The position numbers were made by a program, and so were the translations under genes. Shown in pieces: positions 58,652 to 64,000 of a DNA stretch of 64,000 nt (the stretch's first letter is position 1; each line of letters begins with the position of its first letter). The notes beneath the pieces were generated by a model that searched no databases, was not told where the DNA came from, and worked only from the letters and a program-made list of their open reading frames with translations. This DNA is from Candidatus Pantoea deserta (GTDB taxonomy: Bacteria; Pseudomonadota; Gammaproteobacteria; Enterobacterales; Enterobacteriaceae), in the NCBI RefSeq assembly GCF_003813865.1, contig NZ_RMVG01000008.1, positions 124,001 to 188,000 on the forward strand, in the 5' to 3' direction.

Positions 58652-59221
58652 CTATGCACCATTCCAGCGCGTGAAAAGATCCTGCGGCAGAGTGATATCA
58701 AACTGGTCGATAACCCGGTTAACCGTTTGATCAACCAGCTCCATAATAGACTGGGGACGGTGATAGAACGCGGGTACGGGCGGCATAATCACCGCGCCCA
58801 GCTCGGCTGCCGTGGTCATCATCCGCAGATGACCAATATGTAGCGGCGTTTCACGCACGCCCAGCACCAGTTTGCGCTGCTCTTTCAGCACCACGTCGGC
58901 CGCGCGCGTCAGCAGGCTGTCGCTGTAGCTGTGCACAATACCGGAGAGGGTTTTCATCGAGCACGGCAGGATCGCCATGCCCAGGGTTTTAAACGAGCCG
59001 GACGAGATACTGGCGGCAATATCGCGCACGTCATGCACCACATCCGCCAGCGCCTGCACGTTGCGCAGCGAGTAGTCGGTCTCCAGGCTCAGGGTCTGTC
59101 GCGCCGCCGGACTCATCACCAGATGGGTTTCCACCTCGCTGACCTGTTGCAGCACCTGGAGCAGCCGTACGCCGTAAATCGCGCCGCTTGCGCCGGAGAT
59201 GCCAATGATGAGTCGTTTCAT
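58652..59221 (-). CDS. ubiX: UbiX, flavin prenyltransferase
   Basis: Makes prenylated FMN from FMN and dimethylallyl phosphate, the cofactor for UbiD decarboxylase in ubiquinone synthesis; 189 aa as in E. coli. The N-terminal GISGASGAIYGVRLLQ is the flavin-binding loop; SISSGSFKTLGMAILPCSMKTL and PVPAFYHRPQSIMELVDQTV are family-specific. Its stop is only 10 bases from the NtrC-like site upstream of the binding-protein gene. Confidence 0.96.
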   Translation of the reverse strand: MKRLIIGISGASGAIYGVRLLQVLQQVSEVETHLVMSPAARQTLSLETDYSLRNVQALADVVHDVRDIAASISSGSFKTLGMAILPCSMKTLSGIVHSYSDSLLTRAADVVLKEQRKLVLGVRETPLHIGHLRMMTTAAELGAVIMPPVPAFYHRPQSIMELVDQTVNRVIDQFDITLPQDLFTRWNGA

Positions 59222-59271
59222 ACCCCTTCCTTGCCTGTTCAGTAAGGCTTAATGATAACGCGTTGCCCGCT

Positions 59272-59305
59272 ACGAAAACAAACGGGGCGGATTTCTCCGC
59301 CCCGT
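59272..59305 (-). terminator. purF terminator
   Basis: Perfect 10-bp stem ACGGGGCGGA/TCCGCCCCGT with loop TTTC, 28 bases past the purF stop, followed on the purF strand by TTGTTTTC. Confidence 0.8.
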
Positions 59306-59333
59306 GGTGCTTTTATCATAGCTGAAAACGCGC

Positions 59334-60851
59334 TTAGCCTTCGTTATGCAGTTCGAGATTCTCGACTTCATTCTGACGCTGGATCGCCTTGGCGTCGTCG
59401 TTGCGCAGCGACTGGAGGTATTCCAGATACTGCTGATCGACATCTTTTGTCACGTAGACGCCGTTAAACACCGAACACTCAAACTGAGCAATATCCGGGT
59501 TCTCTTCGCGCACCGCTTCGATCAGGTCGTTGAGATCCTGGAAAATCAGCGCGTCAGCTTTAATCAGCTGACAGATTTCGTCTACTTCGCGGCCGTGCGC
59601 GATCAGCTCGGTAGCGCTCGGCATATCGATACCGTAGACGTTCGGGAAACGAATCTCCGGCGCGGCGGACGCCAGGTAAACGCGTTTGGCTCCCGCTTCG
59701 CGCGCCATTTCGATAATCTGCTCGGAAGTGGTGCCGCGGACGATAGAGTCATCCACCAGCAGCACATTCTTGTCGCGAAACTCGGCGCGGTTGGCGTTGA
59801 GCTTGCGGCGCACGGCGCTGCGGCGCAGCTGCTGGCCGGGCATAATAAAGGTGCGGCCGACATAGCGGTTTTTCACAAAGCCCTGGCGATAGGGTTTGTT
59901 AAGAATGCGCGCAATCTCCAGCGCGATGTCGGTAGAGGTTTCCGGAATCGGGATAACCACGTCGATGTCCAGATCTTCCCACTCGCGGGCGATTTTCTCC
60001 CCCAGACGAGTGCCCATGCGCACGCGGGCGCTGTAAACCGAGATCTTGTCGAGGAACGAGTCCGGACGCGCAAAATAGACGTATTCAAACAGGCAGGGAT
60101 TGCTTTTGGGGTTCTCCGCGCACTGGCGGGTAAATAGCTGCCCCTGCTCGGTGACATAAACGCCCTCGCCCGGCGCGACGTCGCGCAGAAATTCGAAGCC
60201 CAGCGTGTCCAGCGCCACGCTCTCGGAGGCGACCATGTACTCCACGCGGCTGTCCGGCAGCACGCGCTTACCCAGCACCAGCGGACGAATACCGTTGGGA
60301 TCGCGGAAGGCGACCATGCCGTGACCAATGATCATGGCGACCACAGCGTAGGCGCCGCGGACATGCTGATGCACCGCCGCGACCGCAGCGAAAATGTTGT
60401 CTGCTTCCAGCGGGTCATTGGGGAAACGGTCCAGCTCCTGCGCGAAGATATTCAGCAGGATCTCGGAATCGGAAGTGGTATTGACGTGGCGGCGGCCTTT
60501 TTCAAACAGGTGCTTGCGCAGCTCGTGCGCGTTGGTCAGGTTACCGTTATGCGCCAGCGTAATACCATACGGTGAGTTAACATAGAACGGCTGCGCTTCA
60601 GAGGCGCTGGAGCTGCCTGCGGTCGGGTAGCGAACGTGGCCGATCCCCATATTGCCCTGCAAACGCTGCATGTGGCGAGCTTCGAAGACATCGCTGACGA
60701 GACCGTTTGCCTTACGCAGGCGGAAGCAATTCAGCGCATCGATAGTACAAATGCCTGCGGCATCCTGCCCGCGGTGCTGAAGCACCGTTAACGCATCATA
60801 GATCGACTGGTTGACCGGCATAAACCCGGTGATCCCAACAATACCGCACAT
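59334..60851 (-). CDS. purF: PurF, amidophosphoribosyltransferase
   Basis: First committed enzyme of purine synthesis, converting PRPP and glutamine to phosphoribosylamine; 505 aa. After Met removal the nucleophile is Cys (CGIVGITG). Glutaminase-site segments [22 protein letters not shown] and LAHNGNL are present. The PRPP loop is [13 protein letters not shown] near residue 370. It follows cvpA by 36 bp and shares the PurR-controlled promoter in front of cvpA. Confidence 0.98.
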   Translation of the reverse strand: MCGIVGITGFMPVNQSIYDALTVLQHRGQDAAGICTIDALNCFRLRKANGLVSDVFEARHMQRLQGNMGIGHVRYPTAGSSSASEAQPFYVNSPYGITLAHNGNLTNAHELRKHLFEKGRRHVNTTSDSEILLNIFAQELDRFPNDPLEADNIFAAVAAVHQHVRGAYAVVAMIIGHGMVAFRDPNGIRPLVLGKRVLPDSRVEYMVASESVALDTLGFEFLRDVAPGEGVYVTEQGQLFTRQCAENPKSNPCLFEYVYFARPDSFLDKISVYSARVRMGTRLGEKIAREWEDLDIDVVIPIPETSTDIALEIARILNKPYRQGFVKNRYVGRTFIMPGQQLRRSAVRRKLNANRAEFRDKNVLLVDDSIVRGTTSEQIIEMAREAGAKRVYLASAAPEIRFPNVYGIDMPSATELIAHGREVDEICQLIKADALIFQDLNDLIEAVREENPDIAQFECSVFNGVYVTKDVDQQYLEYLQSLRNDDAKAIQRQNEVENLELHNEG

Positions 60852-60887
60852 GTTGTCATTTCCTCATTAGCCGCACTCCCGATGGTG

Positions 60888-61373
60888 TCACCGGGGTAAA
60901 AAACTCGACGTGCTTTTCAGGTAGTCAAAAAACCATCTGATTATATAACTGAACTGGGGAATGAGCTGGGACTGCTGCCAGTCCGGACTTTTGGAAAAGC
61001 CGGTGAATGTGTCGAGGAAAAAAAGTATCGCACTGACGATCAGCACGCCACGCAACGCCCCGAAACAGACCCCCAACACCCTGTCGGTTCCCGACAGGCC
61101 GGTCTTTTCAACCAGCGAGCCGATCACATAGTTGACTATCGCGCCGACAATCAGCGTCGCGACGAACAGCACCGCGATGGCGATGCCGTTACGCACCAGT
61201 TCGTCGTCAAAACCTGTAAACCAGACTGCAAGGTAGGCGTAGTAGTGACTGGCGACAAAAAACGCGCATCCCCAGGTAACGAGAGATAAGGCTTCGCGGA
61301 CAAACCCTCGAATCAGGCTGACCAGAGCCGAAAAACCAACTACCGCAATAATGACGTAATCAATCCAGATCAT
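60888..61373 (-). CDS. cvpA: CvpA, inner-membrane protein
   Basis: Four-helix inner-membrane protein, 161 aa (162 in E. coli), originally tied to colicin V production and later to bile-salt resistance. Conserved segments are IDYVIIAVVGFSALVSLIRGFVREALSL and DRVLGVCFGALRGVLIV. It is the first gene of cvpA-purF, downstream of a PurR operator. Confidence 0.96.
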   Translation of the reverse strand: MIWIDYVIIAVVGFSALVSLIRGFVREALSLVTWGCAFFVASHYYAYLAVWFTGFDDELVRNGIAIAVLFVATLIVGAIVNYVIGSLVEKTGLSGTDRVLGVCFGALRGVLIVSAILFFLDTFTGFSKSPDWQQSQLIPQFSYIIRWFFDYLKSTSSFLPR

Positions 61374-61424
61374 GAACTCTTCCAGCGCCAGTGCGTCTGC
61401 ACCCCTGCATCCAGTTCGGGGCGC

Positions 61425-61453
61425 ATTCTAACAGAAAAAGAAAACGTTTGCGT
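61425..61453 (-). promoter_or_regulatory. cvpA-purF promoter with PurR operator
   Basis: AAGAAAACGTTTGCGT at 61438-61453 matches the PurR operator ACGCAAACGTTTGCGT at 14 of 16 positions. It overlaps the -35 area of a promoter whose -10 is TAGAAT (61430-61425, minus strand). Hypoxanthine/guanine-loaded PurR would block it, the known control of this operon. Confidence 0.85.
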
Positions 61454-61584
61454 AGCGGTTTTCCTTTTCGCTTTCCATAAAAAGGGCGATGAAAAAAACT
61501 TTCCTCGCCCGACGGGTATTCAACCGATGAAGCCGTTGAATTTAAACAGATTAAATTTTCGCGCGTCGCGTTAGCACTCCGTGC

Positions 61585-61615
61585 GGCGCTGCCTTTTTAT
61601 GCAATCGGCAGCGCC
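61585..61615. repeat. stem-loop after dedD
   Basis: Perfect 9-bp stem GGCGCTGCC/GGCAGCGCC around a 13-base loop, 10 bases past the dedD stop. No U-tract on the dedD strand, so it may slow or protect rather than terminate. Confidence 0.5.
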
Positions 61616-61625
61616 AATCGATGCG

Positions 61626-62387
61626 TTAACGCGCGCTATAAGGCTTCACGACGCCGCCCAGGCCGGAGACGCTTTGCAGCTCTGAAAGCGAACTTTGCAG
61701 CTTCGCTTTTGACGCATCCGGACCTACATAGACGCGGGTAATCTGCCCCTGAACCGGCGTAGAGGGCACGGTAAAGGCGCGATAGCCCGACAGGCGCAGT
61801 TTGGCCACAATTTCATTGACCTTCGCCGCGTTCTTTAACGCGCCGAGCTGCACAACGTAAGCCTGACCGGCTGGCGCGCTCTGCTCTGCCGCCTTCGGCG
61901 CTTCAGTGGTTTTCGCCGGCTCGCTCTGCTTCGTCTCCGCCGGCTTCGTTTCTACCGGCTTCGGCTGCGGTTTTGGCTGCTCGACCGGTTTCGCCTTCGG
62001 CTGTTCCACCGGTTTCGGCTTAGGCTGCTCGACCTGGCGCGGCTTTGCCGCTTCGCTCTGATGCACAGGCGGCGGCGTGACCACGCTCGGTTCGCTGTTG
62101 CTCTGCGGCGTGGCGCTGCCCTGCTCGGCTATATTATCGCTGGCGGCGCGGTTGCCGCTGCTGACTGCGTTGCCTGCGCCCTGCGGCGGCTGAGAAGGCA
62201 GCGGCTGCGTCACCGGCGGCACCATCTCGCTGTCCTGCTGATCGTCAGGCTTCGGCACCAGCGGTATCGCCGCGAACTCTTCTTTATAGTGCTTCTTTTT
62301 GCCGTCCAGCAGGCCCGGCAGCACAATCACGCCGACCGCCACCAGGATAATGGTGCCGACCAGACGGTTCTGAAACTTACTCGCCAC
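61626..62387 (-). CDS. dedD: DedD, SPOR-domain cell division protein
   Basis: Bitopic inner-membrane protein that supports septal peptidoglycan synthesis. One membrane span at about 9-27 (VGTIILVAVGVIVLPGLL), then a long Pro/Lys/Glu-rich linker with repeated PKPVEQP-type units (about 115-150), then a C-terminal SPOR domain (AYVVQLGALKNAAKVNEIVAKL) that binds denuded glycan. At 253 aa it is longer than E. coli (220), the extra length being in the linker. The start is GTG at 62387, giving ASKFQNRLVGTI as in E. coli; it overlaps folC by 11 bases. Confidence 0.95.
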   Translation of the reverse strand: MASKFQNRLVGTIILVAVGVIVLPGLLDGKKKHYKEEFAAIPLVPKPDDQQDSEMVPPVTQPLPSQPPQGAGNAVSSGNRAASDNIAEQGSATPQSNSEPSVVTPPPVHQSEAAKPRQVEQPKPKPVEQPKAKPVEQPKPQPKPVETKPAETKQSEPAKTTEAPKAAEQSAPAGQAYVVQLGALKNAAKVNEIVAKLRLSGYRAFTVPSTPVQGQITRVYVGPDASKAKLQSSLSELQSVSGLGGVVKPYSAR

Positions 62388-63651
62388 GACCTTTCTCCGT
62401 TTCTGTCAACTCCATGACCTGCGCCACCGTGTGGAAAGAGCCGCACACCAGCACAATGTCCTGCGCCGCAGCCTGCTGACGCGCGGCCTGCCAGGCGTGG
62501 GCCACGTCAGTAAAGGCCTCTGCGGCGTCCGTGGGCAGATGCGCCATCAGTTCATCGGCGCTCGCCCCGCGCGGGCCGTCGAGCGGCGCGCAGTACCAGC
62601 GGTCGATTTGCGGCGCCAGCGCCGCCAGCGTCCCGGCAATATCTTTATCGTGCAGCATGCCCACGACCGCATGTACGCGACCGGTTTTCGCCAGCTGCGC
62701 CAGCCGTGACGCCAGGTAGCTGGCGGCGTGCGGATTATGCGCCACGTCGAGGATAACGCGCGGCGATTCGCTGACCGTCTGAAAACGGCCCGGCAGAATC
62801 GCCAGCGGCAGGTATTGCCGCACAATCGCTTCGCTGACGTTCAGGCCGGACGCGCGCAGCGCGGCCAGCGCCGTCGCGGCGTTCGGCAGCGGGACCTGCG
62901 GCAGCGGCAGATCGTTTAGCTCGCCCTGCGCGTCGCGAAACGCCCAGCTTTCCGCCTGCTGGCTGTAACGCCAGTCGCGGTCGCGCTGCAACAGCCGCGC
63001 GCCTTTCTCTGCGGCGACGGCGGCGATGCTGGCGGGCATCTCCGGTTCGCCTACCACCGCAGGCTTACCGCTGCGAAACACGCCCGCTTTTTCGCGGCCG
63101 ATGCTTTCACGATCCGGGCCAAGCCAGTCGGTATGGTCCAGCGCAATGCTGGTGACGACGGCGACGTCAGCGTCAACGATGTTGGTCGCGTCCAGGCGGC
63201 CGCCCAGTCCGACCTCAAGGATGGCCACGTCCAGCTGCGCCTGCTGAAACAGGTTAAGGGCAGAGAGCGTGCCAAACTCGAAATAGGTCAGCGAAACGTC
63301 GCCGCGACCGGCTTCAATTTTCGCAAAACTGGCGCTGTGCAGCGAGGCGTCCAGTTCCTGACCCTGCACGCGTACCCGCTCGGTATAGCGCACCAGATGC
63401 GGCGAGCTATAGACGCCCACGCGGTAGCCCGCCGCCATCAGCAGCGTCTCCAGCGTTCGACAGGTGGTGCCCTTGCCGTTCGTTCCGGCGACGGTAAAGA
63501 CAAAAGGCGCGGGTTTTAGCAGGTCGAGGCGCTGCGCCACGCAGCGAATGCGATCCAGCCCCAGTTCGATGGTCTGCGAATGCAGATGCTCAAGATAATA
63601 AAGCCACGTGGCCAAAGGCGACGTGGCTTGAGGAAGGTGAAGAGTGTCCAT
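62377..63651 (-). CDS. folC: FolC, dihydrofolate synthase/folylpolyglutamate synthase
   Basis: Mur-ligase-like enzyme adding glutamate to dihydropteroate and to folates; 424 aa against 422. The P-loop is AGTNGKGTT at 55-63. Further Mur-ligase segments are SPHLVRYTERV, YFEFGTLSALNLF, EVGLGGRLDATN, LDHTDWLG and DVAHNPHAA. It lies 86 bp after accD and overlaps dedD by 11 bases, matching the accD-folC-dedD order of E. coli. Confidence 0.97.
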   Translation of the reverse strand: MDTLHLPQATSPLATWLYYLEHLHSQTIELGLDRIRCVAQRLDLLKPAPFVFTVAGTNGKGTTCRTLETLLMAAGYRVGVYSSPHLVRYTERVRVQGQELDASLHSASFAKIEAGRGDVSLTYFEFGTLSALNLFQQAQLDVAILEVGLGGRLDATNIVDADVAVVTSIALDHTDWLGPDRESIGREKAGVFRSGKPAVVGEPEMPASIAAVAAEKGARLLQRDRDWRYSQQAESWAFRDAQGELNDLPLPQVPLPNAATALAALRASGLNVSEAIVRQYLPLAILPGRFQTVSESPRVILDVAHNPHAASYLASRLAQLAKTGRVHAVVGMLHDKDIAGTLAALAPQIDRWYCAPLDGPRGASADELMAHLPTDAAEAFTDVAHAWQAARQQAAAQDIVLVCGSFHTVAQVMELTETEKGRGE

Positions 63652-63708
63652 ATGTCCCGTTTAACAGATTTTGACCCGGTTCAGCCGGTTCGACGGTGCA
63701 TTGGTGAA

Positions 63709-63727
63709 AGGCGCGGCGCGCGCGCCT
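63709..63727 (-). terminator. weak stem-loop after accD
   Basis: AGGCGCG/CGCGCCT stem with a 5-base loop, 11 bases past the accD stop, followed on the accD strand by TTTC only. Probably an attenuating hairpin ahead of folC. Confidence 0.35.
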
Positions 63728-63737
63728 CTCTCTCCTG

Positions 63738-64000
63738 TCAGGCCTCGTTGCTTTCCGGCTCGTCCGCGGGTGCGGTCTGTTCGCCATCATGCAGCGGTGC
63801 GGGAAGATTCATCATCTTCGCCAGCAGGCTTGCCAGTTTATAGCGCATTTCCGGGCGGCGAATGATCATATCGATCGCGCCCTTCTCGATCAGGAACTCA
63901 CTGCGCTGGAAGCCCGGCGGCAGTTTTTCACGCACGGTCTGCTCAATGACGCGCGGGCCGGCAAAGCCGATCAGCGCCTTGGGTTCAGCCACGTTCAGAT
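63738..64000 (-). CDS. accD: AccD, acetyl-CoA carboxylase carboxyltransferase beta subunit (3' part)
   Basis: The C-terminal ~87 residues of AccD, which with AccA transfers the carboxyl group from biotin to acetyl-CoA. The visible chain ([49 protein letters not shown]) is almost identical to E. coli, and the variable acidic tail ends ESNEA. The frame stays open to the window edge; the N-terminal ~215 residues, including the zinc finger, lie outside. This is truncation by the window, not a broken gene. Confidence 0.95.
   Translation of the reverse strand, partial: LNVAEPKALIGFAGPRVIEQTVREKLPPGFQRSEFLIEKGAIDMIIRRPEMRYKLASLLAKMMNLPAPLHDGEQTAPADEPESNEA

Noticed and set aside
63738..64000. accD as a truncated pseudogene
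   Set aside because: The frame is open to the window edge and the residues before the apparent GTG match AccD, so the gene simply continues outside.

Overview
This window is a stretch of enterobacterial core chromosome, GC-rich and densely coding. Gene content, gene lengths and most of the gene order match the Escherichia coli 49-52 min region (yojI-alkB-apbE-ompC-rcsDBC-gyrA-ubiG-nrdAB ... nuo-lrhA-alaA-yfbRTUV-ackA-pta ... hisJQMP-ubiX-purF-cvpA-dedD-folC-accD). Several differences point to a relative outside Escherichia. There is no ada beside alkB, no argT/hisJ pair, no folX, yfcC, yfcE or yfcG, an extra MFS gene stands before rcsD, and a GABA-type aminotransferase follows pta. I infer Erwiniaceae (Pantoea/Mixta/Erwinia-like), but 16S or marker genes are not in the window. 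I see no rRNA, tRNA, CRISPR array, insertion sequence or prophage.

Layout. 1-3.5 kb: yojI efflux ABC protein and an apbE-alkB pair, all on the minus strand. 3.5-4.6 kb: a poorly conserved spacer with a 37-codon putative membrane micro-ORF and what looks like a decayed gene. 4.6-6.2 kb: ompC and the divergent antisense RNA gene micF. 6.7-14.1 kb: an MFS transporter directly ahead of rcsD-rcsB, with rcsC convergent. 14.2-22 kb: gyrA, ubiG and nrdA-nrdB-yfaE. The nrdA leader carries a NrdR box abutting three DnaA boxes. 22-26.1 kb: yfaY, elaB, opgD, elaA. 26.2-41.3 kb: the complete 13-gene nuo operon (fused nuoCD), minus strand, encoding NADH:quinone oxidoreductase I. 41.9-47.5 kb: lrhA, alaA, yfbR, yfbT, yfbU, yfbV. 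47.8-55.3 kb: ackA-pta, a PuuE/GabT-like aminotransferase, yfcD, yfcF, yfcH. 55.3-58.4 kb: a basic amino acid ABC importer with a single binding protein and a probable sigma-54 promoter. 58.6-64 kb: ubiX, purF-cvpA (PurR operator), dedD, folC and the 3' end of accD running off the right edge.

Functional themes. The outer-membrane and envelope axis (OmpC/MicF, Rcs phosphorelay, OpgD, LrhA) sits beside central metabolism: complex I, acetate overflow through Pta-AckA, alanine synthesis, ribonucleotide reduction and its cofactor maintenance by YfaE, and purine and folate synthesis.

I found no convincing undescribed multi-gene system. The most interesting items are regulatory or intergenic: a perfect 22-bp dyad upstream of nuoA, an 83-bp imperfect palindrome between nuoL and nuoM, the compact NrdR/DnaA array before nrdA, the sigma-54/NtrC-type signals before the lone binding protein gene, and the apbE-ompC spacer.
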